DNA of 64,000 nucleotides from an uncultured Dehalococcoidia bacterium (GTDB lineage: Bacteria; Chloroflexota; Dehalococcoidia; Lucifugimonadales; CATOSD01): the NCBI GenBank assembly GCA_951812395.1, contig CATOSD010000002.1:858442-922441 (forward strand), written 5' to 3'. The notes beneath the pieces are model-generated. The model ran no database searches and was not told the DNA's origin. It saw nothing but the letters and a program-made list of their open reading frames with translations. The stretch's first letter is position 1; the number at the start of each line of letters is the position of its first letter. The position numbers and the translations under genes are program-made. Positions 26,380 to 35,785 of the stretch are shown piece by piece.

Positions 26380-28359
26380 ATGAATCGCCAGGAACTTGTA
26401 CGGATGCTGGAGCGGGAGTTTTCAGGAGACAGAGCTCTCGAGTCTGCCGCCCACATGACCCGGTTCTACCGCTCACCCGGCGCATCCGGGTATCACCGAG
26501 CGACGGACTTCGTGGCAGACCTCTTCAGGGCGAACGGCCTGGATAAAGTCTGGGTGGAGAGGTATCCGCTGGACGGCCAGACCCAGTACATGAACGTCAC
26601 CATGCCCCTGGCCTGGGAACCGCTCGGCGCCGAGTTGAGAGTTGGCTCCCCCACAGGCACGCTGCTGGTGTCCTACGAGGACTCGCCCTCGTGCCTTCCC
26701 TGGTGGTCGCCGTCCACCAGGGAAGGCGGAGCGACCCTGGAGTTGGTGGACGTAGGCACGGGAGAGCGCCCGGAGGACTACGAGAGGCGCGACGTGCGTG
26801 GCAAGGCGGTGCTGATTCGCGGCACGACCCGCCCCAGCGGCTTCGGCCATGCCGCCAGGCTGGCCATGGAGCACGGCGCCGCCGGCATCATAACCGACTA
26901 CCTGCTGTACCCGACGGAGCCCTTCCGCACGCGCGAGTCCCTGCCCGAGCCGGTGCAGCTTCTGCGTATGCCCTCCAACCGGCCGAGCGCCTGGGCGCTG
27001 GCCGTCAACTACCACGCGGCTGAGCATCTGGCCTCGCTGGCGAGCCAGGGAGGGGCCATCGTCTGGGCCGACGTCCAGGCCCGGACGTTCGAAGGCGAGG
27101 CGCAGAATCTGTTCGCGGACATCACCGGCGCCGACGAGGGCGGGCAGATCGTCCAGTTCGTGGCCCACTCCACGGCGGGGACGAAACCCGGCGCCAACTG
27201 CGCCTCCGGTCCGGCTCTGATGGCCGAGATGGCGCGCGTCATGTCGCACCTCATATCCAGCGGACGCATACCCCGTCCCAGGCGCACGATCCGATTTCTC
27301 GTCAACGTGGAGGGACACGGCACAAAGCACTACGTACACAACCGCAGGGACGACATCGAACGGACCATCGTCTCGATAGCCCTGGACAGCGTCGGGCACG
27401 ACCAGAACAAGTGCAAGTCCGCCCTTCTCTTCTACCATTCTCCGGACTCCCTGCCGTCCTTTATCAACGACTACTACGTGGGCCTCATCGAGTCCACGCC
27501 GAAGGAGACGCGCTGGGTGTTCAGCGAAGGCAACCGCATTCCGCTCGTCAACTTCACCGACCTGCCCTACACTCCCTGGAGCGACAACCACTACTACCCC
27601 GCATTCGGCGTACCGTCGCCGCTACTCATGTCCTGGCCGGACCTCTACTTTCACACCGATCACCTTACGGCGGACAACCTGGACCCGAAGGTCTTCCGCA
27701 GGTGCGGCATCACCACGGCCTTGGCGGGGCTCGAGATCGCCTCCGCCGGGCCGATTGAGGCCCAGTCCATCATGCGGGTAGTCGGCAATCGCAGCCAGTA
27801 CCGGCTGGGCCGCATTGCGCTGGAGGCGAAGGGCGGCCGGGGTGAGGCTCGCACGCGCAGGCGGCTCTCCATCCTGGCCCTGCGAGACCAGCAGGCCGTG
27901 GAGTCCGCGATGGTGCTGGCAACCGACGAAGAGCGGACGCAGCACCCGGAGCTGGAGTCCACGAGCGAACAGGTCCAGAAAGAGATCGCGGTCCGCCTGG
28001 AGCAGACCGTGGGCTGGCTGCAAGACGGCGAGTCCGACGCCGAGGACTTCCCCGCCGGCGACGCCTTGCCTCGCCGGTTGGTCGAACGCGACGCGCCCGG
28101 ACTGGCCGGCACCGGCTACTGGGACCTGGTGCGGATGGCCGAGGAGATGCACGCCAGGGACCCCAACATGCGGTACGACTCCCTGCGCATCATCGGCGAC
28201 GAGATATGGAACTTCGCCGACGGCCGCCGTACCGTAAACGACATCGCGGGCGCCGTCGGCGCCGAGTTCGACTTCGACTTGGACCCCCGCCACGTTCTTA
28301 CGCTGTTCCAAGGACTTGCCGAACAGGGCTTCGTTAGTCTGTCCTACCCCGGCGGCTAG
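26380..28359 (+). CDS. M28-type aminopeptidase-like protein with a C-terminal winged-helix-like domain
   Basis: From ATG 26380 (GAAAGGAG upstream) the product has 659 residues. An N-terminal region 'YRSPGASGYHRATDFVADLF' and a PA-like insert ('GKAVLIRGTTRP', 'HGAAGIITDYLL') precede an M28-like catalytic part with 'NVEGHGTKHYV', 'ALDSVGHDQNK', 'PYTPWSDNHYY' and 'YFHTDHLT', which hold likely zinc ligands. The last 60 residues ('RIIGDEIWNFADGRRTVNDIA') look like a small PqqD/winged-helix fold. No signal peptide is seen, so the protein is likely cytoplasmic. The substrate is unknown. Convergent with the GMC gene, 19 bases apart. Confidence 0.75.
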   Translation: MNRQELVRMLEREFSGDRALESAAHMTRFYRSPGASGYHRATDFVADLFRANGLDKVWVERYPLDGQTQYMNVTMPLAWEPLGAELRVGSPTGTLLVSYEDSPSCLPWWSPSTREGGATLELVDVGTGERPEDYERRDVRGKAVLIRGTTRPSGFGHAARLAMEHGAAGIITDYLLYPTEPFRTRESLPEPVQLLRMPSNRPSAWALAVNYHAAEHLASLASQGGAIVWADVQARTFEGEAQNLFADITGADEGGQIVQFVAHSTAGTKPGANCASGPALMAEMARVMSHLISSGRIPRPRRTIRFLVNVEGHGTKHYVHNRRDDIERTIVSIALDSVGHDQNKCKSALLFYHSPDSLPSFINDYYVGLIESTPKETRWVFSEGNRIPLVNFTDLPYTPWSDNHYYPAFGVPSPLLMSWPDLYFHTDHLTADNLDPKVFRRCGITTALAGLEIASAGPIEAQSIMRVVGNRSQYRLGRIALEAKGGRGEARTRRRLSILALRDQQAVESAMVLATDEERTQHPELESTSEQVQKEIAVRLEQTVGWLQDGESDAEDFPAGDALPRRLVERDAPGLAGTGYWDLVRMAEEMHARDPNMRYDSLRIIGDEIWNFADGRRTVNDIAGAVGAEFDFDLDPRHVLTLFQGLAEQGFVSLSYPGG

Positions 28360-28378
28360 CGCTTCAGCGCCGCCCTAC

Positions 28379-29947
28379 TCACCAGCCCTGCTTGATAAAA
28401 CCCACGACGCGCTCTGCCAGCATCAACACCGTAACGTTGATGTTGGCCCTCACGCACTCCGGCATTATGGAGGCGTCCGCCACGCGCAGGCGCTCCGCTC
28501 CGTATACCCTGCCGTACTGGTCCACCACGGCCATGGGGTCGGACCGTGGCCCCATCCTGGCGGTGCACGAGACGTGGTGGCCGGTGCCGACCTTACTCAG
28601 TATCCACCTGTCCAGCGCCTCGTCGGACGCCAGGTCCGTGTCCTCCGGGTACATCCTCCTCTCGATCAGGGCCGCCATCGACGGGTGGTCTTCCATGCTC
28701 ACCACCAGCCGCACGCCGGCCCGGAACCTCCGCAGGTCCTCGTCGTTGGCCAGCAGGTTGTAGTCGAGATAGGGGTGGTCCCGGTAGTCGCCGGAGTTGA
28801 GCCGCACCTCGCCCTTGGAGTAAGCCAGGTTCAGACCCAGGTTCGCGCCCAATCCGACCAGCTCGCCGTCCCAGCCGCCCATGTTGGGGCGATGGGCCAT
28901 GCCGCTGGACAAGTAGACGATCATGTCGTTATCCAGCGGCGAGCCCTCGGCGGTGTACCTAGCCAGAATCTGGGCGTTTGGCACGTGCCGCTGCAAATCC
29001 ACATCCGGCTTCGTGGCCCACAGTATGCTGATGAGCGGATGATCGGCCAGGTTCTGGCCGACTCCCGGCGCGTCCACCAGAGTCTCGATGCCGTGCTCTG
29101 CCAGGTGGTCGCCGGGGCCGACGCCGGAGAGCATGAGCACCTGCGGCGACCCGATGGCCCCCGCGCTCAGGATGATCTCCTCTGCTTCCACCACGAAGCT
29201 GTCGTCCCCGGACGCCGCCTCGACGCCGGTTGCCCGCGGCCGCTCGCCGGACGTGTCGAACAGAATCCGCTTTACCGTTACGTCGCCCCTGATGGTGAGG
29301 TTCAACCGGTGGCGCGACATGCCCAGGTAGCCAATGGCCGTCGACCAGCGTATGCCGTTGGGGTTGTTCAGCGTCGTGGGCCCCACTCCGGTCGTGCCGG
29401 GCGCGTTGTGGTCCTCGCAGTACGGCAGACCGTAGTCGCGCCAGGCGTCGAACCAGGCCACGTTCCCCTGCCGCCACTCCTCGCGGGGGAAGCGGTGGCA
29501 GATGATGGGCCCGCTCGCGCCGTGAAAGTCGCCGGGGTCGTCCCGGTAGGTGGTGTCCGTCTCCACCATGTTGAAGTATGGCGCCAGCTTCCGAAAGCTC
29601 CACTCGTCGTTTCCCCACTTCGCCCAGTTGTCGTAGTCCTCCGGGATGCCGCGGATGAATATCTGCCCGTTGATGGCGCTGGACCCGCCCGTCACCCTGC
29701 CCCTGGGAACGTCGATGTTCATTGCATCGTCGGTGGCCCTGGCCTTGAACTGCCAGTTGTGGTCGCTGTCCCAGATGCTCTTAGTGGACAGGTAGCCGTA
29801 CTTCACCTCTTCCGGCAGGCTGTCGACGTCCGGGTAGTCCGGCCCCGCTTCCAGGAGCAGCACCGAAGTGTTGGGGTCTTCGGTGAGCCTCGTCGCAAGG
29901 ATCGCGCCCGCCGACCCCGCGCCGATGACGATGTAGTCGTACTTCAT
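28379..29947 (-). CDS. GMC-family FAD oxidoreductase (choline dehydrogenase-like)
   Basis: The 522-residue product has 'YDYIVIGAGSAGAILATRL' at its N-terminus (FAD binding), 'PRGRVTGGSSAINGQIFIRG' near 80-100 (GMC signature 1), 'LSAGAIGSPQVLMLSGVG' near 260 (signature 2), and a C-terminal 'GTGHHVSCTARMG' with the catalytic His. It oxidises an alcohol; the substrate cannot be told from the sequence. ATG 29947 is preceded by AGGAGG. The frame stays open to 30139 but the extra part overlaps a promoter region and has no family resemblance. Confidence 0.87.
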   Translation of the reverse strand: MKYDYIVIGAGSAGAILATRLTEDPNTSVLLLEAGPDYPDVDSLPEEVKYGYLSTKSIWDSDHNWQFKARATDDAMNIDVPRGRVTGGSSAINGQIFIRGIPEDYDNWAKWGNDEWSFRKLAPYFNMVETDTTYRDDPGDFHGASGPIICHRFPREEWRQGNVAWFDAWRDYGLPYCEDHNAPGTTGVGPTTLNNPNGIRWSTAIGYLGMSRHRLNLTIRGDVTVKRILFDTSGERPRATGVEAASGDDSFVVEAEEIILSAGAIGSPQVLMLSGVGPGDHLAEHGIETLVDAPGVGQNLADHPLISILWATKPDVDLQRHVPNAQILARYTAEGSPLDNDMIVYLSSGMAHRPNMGGWDGELVGLGANLGLNLAYSKGEVRLNSGDYRDHPYLDYNLLANDEDLRRFRAGVRLVVSMEDHPSMAALIERRMYPEDTDLASDEALDRWILSKVGTGHHVSCTARMGPRSDPMAVVDQYGRVYGAERLRVADASIMPECVRANINVTVLMLAERVVGFIKQGW

Positions 29948-30119
29948 CCGCTGCCTCCTGGAAACCACGTGTCGCAAGTCTACGGCCGCGTACCGGCTGC
30001 CGCGCCGGTAGCTCGGCCATTCTGTGTTAACCTTACACCGCTCATTAAGCGAGCGAAAGCAAACAGACCGTCCGGTGTCTGCCACTACCAACATAAGGCG
30101 TCGACCGAGGAGGCTTCCC

Positions 30120-30950
30120 ATGCCAGAACCCAGGGTCATCTATATACCCAAGCCCGGCAGCCCCACAGACGTGGACCGCGACTTCTACGGACGCCTGGGC
30201 AGCGAGACGGACGGTCGCAGCCTGGTCGACAGCTTCGTGGCGCCCATACGCTCCGGCAGGGCCTGGCCGGTGCTGGCGGGCCAGATATGCCGCATCGTCG
30301 TGGTGGAGGGCGCGCAGGTCGCCGACTTCAACGCCTGGAACCTGAACAACCCCAGGGAGCGATTCTGGGCGGCGCGCACCAAGCAGCTCCACAGCGCCCA
30401 CGTTTCCAGGTTCGACCGGCTCTGGTCCTGCCTGCCCTACCTGCGGCCCATGCTCACCGTCACCGGCGACTCCATCGACTACGGCCTGGACGAGGATGGC
30501 GCCGGCTGCCACGACCTGCTGGGCACCCGCTGCGATCCCTACGTCCACAAGATGCTCAACGGCGAGGACTTCGACTACTGCTGCCACTCCAACCTGGTGC
30601 GGGCGGTGGCTCCGTACCACATGGACGAGAGCGACGTTCACGACGTGCTCAACATCTTTCAGGTAACCGGCCTCACCAGCGACGACCGCTACTTCGTGAA
30701 GCCCTCGCCCGGTCGGCGAGGCGACTACTTCGAGTTCTTCGCCGAGATAGACCTGCTCTGCGCCATATCCACCTGCCCCCACGGCGACCTGTCGGTCCAG
30801 GTGTGGGGCGAGGAGGACGCCATCGACCCAATCGACACCTGCCATCCGCTGGGCGTCGAAATCTACCAGCCCCGCGCCGAACTGCTGGAGGGCTGGCAGC
30901 CGCCCCCGACGAGCGACTACCGTGGCATCCACGGGCTGGACCGGGCGTAG
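30120..30950 (+). CDS. DUF1989 (urea carboxylase-associated) family protein
   Basis: The 276-residue protein matches DUF1989 proteins: 'QICRIVVVEGAQVADFNAWN' near 55-75, 'HDLLGTRCDPY' near 132, 'CCHSNLVRAVAPY' near 153, and 'ISTCPHGDLSVQ' with Cys/His near 215. These enzymes bind a metal and belong to urea, guanidine or methylamine catabolism. ATG 30120 follows GGAGG. It opens the nitrogen-related stretch that has urease and hydantoinase genes further right. Confidence 0.8.
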   Translation: MPEPRVIYIPKPGSPTDVDRDFYGRLGSETDGRSLVDSFVAPIRSGRAWPVLAGQICRIVVVEGAQVADFNAWNLNNPRERFWAARTKQLHSAHVSRFDRLWSCLPYLRPMLTVTGDSIDYGLDEDGAGCHDLLGTRCDPYVHKMLNGEDFDYCCHSNLVRAVAPYHMDESDVHDVLNIFQVTGLTSDDRYFVKPSPGRRGDYFEFFAEIDLLCAISTCPHGDLSVQVWGEEDAIDPIDTCHPLGVEIYQPRAELLEGWQPPPTSDYRGIHGLDRA

Positions 30951-31618
30951 AGGTTGGCTGGCCCGCGGCGGCCATAGACTCGCCGATGGGTGAGGTTTCA
31001 CGAAAAATCTGCTCAATTCTGCTACTTTCTGGTCAACTCGTAGCTGGACGGCCCGATTTCTTGTCATTCGCGCAGTACGCCGGCGCCAAAGTCTGTCACG
31101 AGTATTGCGGCGAATGTCGCAGAACGTGACGTTGGTACTGGGCCTGATGCTGCCCTTTTGACGCCGCCAACCGGCGGGCACAGCGTCTACGGGATAGAAA
31201 ATAGCACGTGCGTTCTGTAAAATCAAGAGGGGTCAGATCCACGGGAGGGCGTGAAGGCCCCAGATTCCTCGGCTACGTTCGGAATGTAAGGGTCAGAGAT
31301 TTGCCGCTACGCTGAGGTGAATCGGCCGATCTGATGGCGCAAGGCAAGGCCAATTGACATAAGGTCGTGAGAGTGGGCCTGAGGGCGGGATTTTGTGTGG
31401 CAAATCAGTGGCAATTAGGTGGCGGGAGTGGGGCTGCGGCAGAGCAAGTGAGTGGCGTTTGGGTTACGCGGCTGGGGCGCTTTGGAGCGGGGGTTTTGGA
31501 TGGTTCCGGGTAGTGGGCGAGAGGCAGGACGCTTCTTACCCATTCCGAGTGTAGCCGGGGAATCAAGAGTGGATGCCCGCAAGACACGCCTGCTCCCGGA
31601 GCGCGGCGAAAGTGAATC
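30951..31618. other. 668 bases without a recognisable gene
   Basis: Both strands have open frames here (for example 31405-31825 minus) but they overlap the methyltransferase start and have Pro/Arg/Ser-rich composition without motifs. I see no hairpin with T-run and no repeat shared with the other elements. Confidence 0.5.
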
Positions 31619-32509
31619 GTGAGGACGGAAAGCACCCCCTTGAACACGACCCTCTCGGACATCGTGAGCCGGCAACCCGCCACCGAGCCGTGGGTCGAGG
31701 GCGAGAAGATTCCCTGGCGCGAGCCGGAGTTCAGCCGGCGGATGCTTGCGGAGCATCTGACACAGCGCCATGACGCCGCCAGCCGCCGGTTCGACACGAT
31801 AGACAGCCAGGTCGATTGGATTCACCGGGAGCTTCTGAGTGGCAAGCCTTCGAAAATCCTCGATCTCGGCTGCGGCCCCGGCCTGTACATCAGCCGTCTT
31901 GCACGGCTAGGCCACGAATGCGTCGGGATCGACATCTCCCCCGCCTCCATAGCGTATGCCAACGCTCAGGCCGACGAGCGCGACCTGCAATGCTCCTACC
32001 TGCTCCAGGACATGAGGACCGCCGACTACGGCAGCGGGTATGGTCTGGCCATGCTCATCTTCGGCGAGTTCAACGTCTTCAGGCCCAGCGACGCCAGGGC
32101 CATACTCGTCAAGGCCCACGCCGCCCTATCTCCCGGAGGCGTGCTGCTCCTCGAACCGCACACCTTCGACGCCGTGCGCGAGATGGGAGAGGCAGGCGCC
32201 CACTGGTACTCGTCGGACGGCGGCCTCTTCTCCGATGAGCCGTACCTGTGCCTGCGCGAGAGCTTCTGGCATCCCGACCATGCGGCCACGACCGAACGCT
32301 ACTATGTAGTCGACGCGAAAACTGGCGCCGTCTCCAGATACGCATCGAGTATGCAGGCCTACACGGACGCGGAGTACCGCGCGCTGCTGTCCGAGTGCGG
32401 CTTCGGCGACATCCGGTTCCACTCGTCCATGGGTGGCGACGTGAACGCGCACGAGACCGGCCTGATGGTGGTAACATCCCGGAAACGAAAGTATCCGGCT
32501 TTGACGTGA
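31619..32509 (+). CDS. class I SAM-dependent methyltransferase
   Basis: The 296-residue protein has motif I 'ILDLGCGPGLYISRL' near 79-93, 'CVGIDISPASIAYA' near 100-113, and 'LSPGGVLLLEPH' near 168-179, a standard small-molecule methyltransferase. The substrate is unknown. Start is GTG 31619 by frame length; a TTG about 20 bases later is possible. It is followed after 34 bases by an amidohydrolase. Confidence 0.78.
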   Translation: MRTESTPLNTTLSDIVSRQPATEPWVEGEKIPWREPEFSRRMLAEHLTQRHDAASRRFDTIDSQVDWIHRELLSGKPSKILDLGCGPGLYISRLARLGHECVGIDISPASIAYANAQADERDLQCSYLLQDMRTADYGSGYGLAMLIFGEFNVFRPSDARAILVKAHAALSPGGVLLLEPHTFDAVREMGEAGAHWYSSDGGLFSDEPYLCLRESFWHPDHAATTERYYVVDAKTGAVSRYASSMQAYTDAEYRALLSECGFGDIRFHSSMGGDVNAHETGLMVVTSRKRKYPALT

Positions 32510-32543
32510 AGCGATCCGTCCATAGGCGACTCTGGAGGCAACC

Positions 32544-33764
32544 ATGCGCCTTGCGCTGACAAACGCCACGCTCATCGACTGCGTAGACCCCGAGCCCGCC
32601 GCCAGGGCCAGCGTGGTCGTGGAGGACGGCCGCATCGCCGACATCGCACGCGGCGGGCGCGCTCCGAGCGCCGACGGGGCGCGGGTGATAGACTTGCAGG
32701 GCGCGTACCTGCTACCCGGCCTATGGGACGTCCACATCCACCCAGAGTACGTCAGCGACCCGAACGTCACCGTGGCCCGGCAGACGGCCCGGTTCGGGGA
32801 GAACCTGTCGCGCGGGCTGATCGACGCCGGAGTGGTCGGCGTCCGCTGCGGCGGCTCGGCCAACTTCATGGACGTGGCCTGGCGCGACGCCTTCGCCTCG
32901 GGCGGCCTGAACGGCCCGCGCGTGTTCGCCAGCGGCATCTTCCTCACCACAACCGGCGGCCACTTCCTCACCTCCGGCCACGCCCGCGAGTGCGACGGGC
33001 CTTACGGGTTCGTCAACGCCGTGCGCGAGCAGATCAAGAACGGCGTGGACCACATCAAGCTGAACCTCTCCGGCGGCGTTATGGGCCCGTTCTGGGACCA
33101 GCACGTCCACTCCTTCCTGCTGGAGGAGGAGTTGGCCGCCGCATTCGCGCTCTGCCGCCAGCGCGGCTACGACGTGATGGCCCACGCCACCAATCCGGAC
33201 GCCGTGAAGGCGGCCCTCACGCACGGCGCCCACACGGTCGAGCACGGCTACATCATGGACGACGAGTGCATCCGGCTCTTCCAGGAGACCGGCGCCTGGT
33301 ACGTCCCGACTCTGGGCATCACCCACCTTACGCCCTCGCAGGCCACCTCAGAGCGCGAGAGGCGCTGGGTCGAGCAGAAGAACCTCGCGCCCGACCTGGT
33401 GGTGCGGGCCGAGGCCGCGGTGGACGAGCATCGACGCTGGTTCCGGCAGGCGCTGGACTCCGGCGTGAATATGGCTTTGGGGTCGGACCTGTACCCGCTG
33501 ACTGACTCGGCACTGTTGGAGATGGGCCTGTGGGTCAAGTCGGGCGCGACGACCTGGCAGACACTGCTGGCCGCCACGAGGAATGCCGCGGAGCTGTGCG
33601 GCGTCGGCGACGACCTTGGCGCCATCGAGACCGGCAAGATCGCCGATCTGATAGTCGTGGGCGGCAATCCGCTGGACGACGTCGAGAACCTGTCCGACCT
33701 GCGGCTCGTGCTGAAGGAAGGCCGGATAGTGGCGGACCACCGCGATGTTCGAGAGGAGACGTAG
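32544..33764 (+). CDS. amidohydrolase (imidazolonepropionase/prolidase-like)
   Basis: The 406-residue protein has the TIM-barrel amidohydrolase pattern: 'DGRIADIARGG' near 30, metal-binding 'WDVHIHPEYV' near 59-68, 'DHIKLNLSGGV' near 170 (likely carboxylated Lys), 'VMAHATNPDA' near 212, 'VEHGYIMDD' near 232, and 'LGSDLYPLTDS' near 312. It would hydrolyse a cyclic amide or dipeptide. ATG 32544 follows GGAGGCAACC. A second amidohydrolase starts five bases behind its stop. Confidence 0.82.
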   Translation: MRLALTNATLIDCVDPEPAARASVVVEDGRIADIARGGRAPSADGARVIDLQGAYLLPGLWDVHIHPEYVSDPNVTVARQTARFGENLSRGLIDAGVVGVRCGGSANFMDVAWRDAFASGGLNGPRVFASGIFLTTTGGHFLTSGHARECDGPYGFVNAVREQIKNGVDHIKLNLSGGVMGPFWDQHVHSFLLEEELAAAFALCRQRGYDVMAHATNPDAVKAALTHGAHTVEHGYIMDDECIRLFQETGAWYVPTLGITHLTPSQATSERERRWVEQKNLAPDLVVRAEAAVDEHRRWFRQALDSGVNMALGSDLYPLTDSALLEMGLWVKSGATTWQTLLAATRNAAELCGVGDDLGAIETGKIADLIVVGGNPLDDVENLSDLRLVLKEGRIVADHRDVREET

Positions 33765-33768
33765 ACGT

Positions 33769-34947
33769 ATGCGATACGACCTTCTTATCAAGTCCGGGAC
33801 GGTGGTCGACCCCTCCCAGGGGCTGAACGCACCCAAAGACATCGCGCTGACCGCCGGGAAGGTCTCGGCGGTCGAGGACTCGATACCCGCCGACCAGGCG
33901 ATGGAAGTCCTGGACGCCACCGGCCTGATTGTCACGCCCGGGCTGATCGACCTGCACGTCCACGCCTACTGGGGGGCATGCACCTACGGACTAGAGCCGG
34001 ACGTCAGCAACCTGGCCCTGGGCGTCACGACCGCCCTGGACGCCGGGTCGGCGGGCGCGCTCACGTTCCGAGGGTTTCGCAGATACACCATCGAGCGCGC
34101 CCAAACGCGGCTGTTCGCGCTCTTGAACATCTCGGCGATGGGCATAGTTTCCCCGGACATCGGGGAGCTCGAGTACCTGAAGTGGGCGGACGTGGAACTC
34201 GCAATCGAGGCGGGCCTGGCGAACAGGGACTACGTGAAGGGAGTAAAGGCGCGGCTGGGTCGCCAGATCCTGGGCGAGAACAGCGACGTGGAGGTGCTGA
34301 CGCGCGCCATCGAGGCGGCCGAGGGTTTTGGCGGATTCGTGATGGTCCACGTGGGCAACAATCCCACGGCCCTACCCGAATTGATGGCCATGCTCCGCCC
34401 CGGCGATGTCGTGACTCACGCGTACCACGGCTTCGAGGACGGCGTTCTTGAAGAGTCCGGGGCTGTCCTGGAGGGTATGAAGGCGGCGCAGGAGCGCGGC
34501 GTGGTGCTAGACGTGGGCCACGGCGCTGGCAGTTTCTCGTTCAGGGCTGCCCAGAAGGCGCTGTCGAACGGCGTATGGCCCGATACGATCAGCACCGACA
34601 TCAGCACGCTCAGTATCGAGGGGCCGGTCTACGACTTCGCGACCACGCTGACCAAGTTCATGCGCCTGGGTATGTCGCTGGAAGAGGTCGTTCGTCGTTC
34701 CACCCATAACCCGGCGCGTGCGCTGGGCATGGACGGCGTACTTGGCACGCTAAGGGTGGGCGCCGAGGGAGACGTCACGGTTCTGCGCGAGGAAGAGGGA
34801 CGATTCTCGCTTGCAGACCGGCTCAGCACCATGACCCGAATGGGGCCCACGAGGTGGGAACCGGGAACGACCCTGGAGTCCTCGCAGCGGCTGGTGCACG
34901 TGAACACCGTCAAGGGCGGTGTGCTCTACCGGCCCTGGGAGGGTTAG
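33769..34947 (+). CDS. amidohydrolase, dihydroorotase/deacetylase-like
   Basis: This protein of 392 residues starts 'MRYDLLIKSGTVVDPSQGL' and has 'TPGLIDLHVHAYWGAC' near 57-72, a metal-binding HxH, 'FVMVHVGNNP' near 196, 'THAYHGFEDG' near 217, and 'DTISTDISTLS' near 274 with the catalytic Asp. It resembles EF_0837/AHA_3915-type amidohydrolases. ATG 33769 has AGGAG 12 bases upstream. The two amidohydrolases may do successive ring-opening and deacylation steps. Confidence 0.8.
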   Translation: MRYDLLIKSGTVVDPSQGLNAPKDIALTAGKVSAVEDSIPADQAMEVLDATGLIVTPGLIDLHVHAYWGACTYGLEPDVSNLALGVTTALDAGSAGALTFRGFRRYTIERAQTRLFALLNISAMGIVSPDIGELEYLKWADVELAIEAGLANRDYVKGVKARLGRQILGENSDVEVLTRAIEAAEGFGGFVMVHVGNNPTALPELMAMLRPGDVVTHAYHGFEDGVLEESGAVLEGMKAAQERGVVLDVGHGAGSFSFRAAQKALSNGVWPDTISTDISTLSIEGPVYDFATTLTKFMRLGMSLEEVVRRSTHNPARALGMDGVLGTLRVGAEGDVTVLREEEGRFSLADRLSTMTRMGPTRWEPGTTLESSQRLVHVNTVKGGVLYRPWEG

Positions 34948-35094
34948 CCCCGGAACCGCCGCACATTCCAGGGCTCGCACGCGACCTTAGAACGACTACG
35001 CTCCTCGGCGACGCGCACGGCCCAATCCCGAAATGCTGTTAGAATAGGCAACGATATCCGGAACGAGGACCTGGACTGGAGCAGCGAGGGCGCC

Positions 35095-35397
35095 ATGAGA
35101 CTAACACCACGAGAACTGGACAGGCTGACCATCTTCAGCGCGGCCGAGCTTGCGCGACGCCGCCGGGCCCGGGGACTGAAGCTGAACCACCCCGAGGCGA
35201 CCGCGCTCATCTGCGACGAGGTGATGGAGTACGCCAGGGACGGCAACAGCTACCAGGACACCCTGGAGATGGCCGCGAAAGTGCTCAGCCGCGACGACGT
35301 GATGGAGGGGGTCCCTGACCTTGTGGACCCAATCCGTGTTGAGGCGAGCTTCTCCGACGGGACCAAGCTCGTCTTCGTGCGCAACCCCATCCGATGA
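35095..35397 (+). CDS. ureA: urease gamma subunit
   Basis: The 100-residue product has the usual UreA length and text: 'MRLTPRELDRLTIFSAAELA' at the start, 'LNHPEATALICDEVMEYAR' at 29-47, 'GVPDLVDPIRVEASFSDGTK' near the end. UreA is a structural subunit of the urease trimer. It begins the operon ureA-ureB-ureC, with ureB 16 bases later. Confidence 0.92.
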   Translation: MRLTPRELDRLTIFSAAELARRRRARGLKLNHPEATALICDEVMEYARDGNSYQDTLEMAAKVLSRDDVMEGVPDLVDPIRVEASFSDGTKLVFVRNPIR

Positions 35398-35413
35398 ATC
35401 GGGAGGAAGTTTC

Positions 35414-35785
35414 GTGATACCAGGAGAAGTTGTCTACGCCGGCGATGTCATCGCCTGCAACCGAGGCCGCGACACAGTGGTCCTGTCCGTGGAGAATACG
35501 TCGCCTTATCCGGTGTACGTGACCTCGCACTACCACTTCTTCGAGGTGAACAAGCGCCTGCGATTCGACAGGCGCGCCGCCTACGGCAAGCGCCTCGACG
35601 TCCCGTCGGGCGGCGGCGTCCGCTGGGAGCCTGGCCAGACTGTGGAGGTCCCGTTGATCGACGTCGGCGGCGCGCGCAGGGTGCACGGCTACCAGGGATT
35701 CGTGAACGGAGGCCTGACGGAATCGCACGTCGGAGAGGCGCTGGCCCGCGCCCGTGCTCGCGGATTTTTCGGCGCAGGTGAATGA
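35414..35785 (+). CDS. ureB: urease beta subunit
   Basis: From GTG 35414, behind GGGAGGAAG, the product has 123 residues: 'IPGEVVYAGDVIACNRGRD' at 2-20, 'VTSHYHFFEVNKRLRFDR' near 40-57 and 'RRVHGYQGFVNG' near 93-104, all typical for UreB. The TGA stop overlaps the ureC ATG (ATGA), so both are made in equal amounts. Frames that extend upstream to 35321 overlap ureA and are not used. Confidence 0.92.
   Translation: MIPGEVVYAGDVIACNRGRDTVVLSVENTSPYPVYVTSHYHFFEVNKRLRFDRRAAYGKRLDVPSGGGVRWEPGQTVEVPLIDVGGARRVHGYQGFVNGGLTESHVGEALARARARGFFGAGE

Noticed and set aside
28316..31129. A 937-codon plus-strand open frame
   Set aside because: It lies antisense to the well supported GMC oxidoreductase and over DUF1989 in another frame; composition is Arg/His/Pro-rich with no motifs, as expected from high-GC shadow frames.
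31405..31825. Two overlapping minus-strand frames before the methyltransferase
   Set aside because: They overlap the methyltransferase start region, differ in frame and show no domain or ribosome site.
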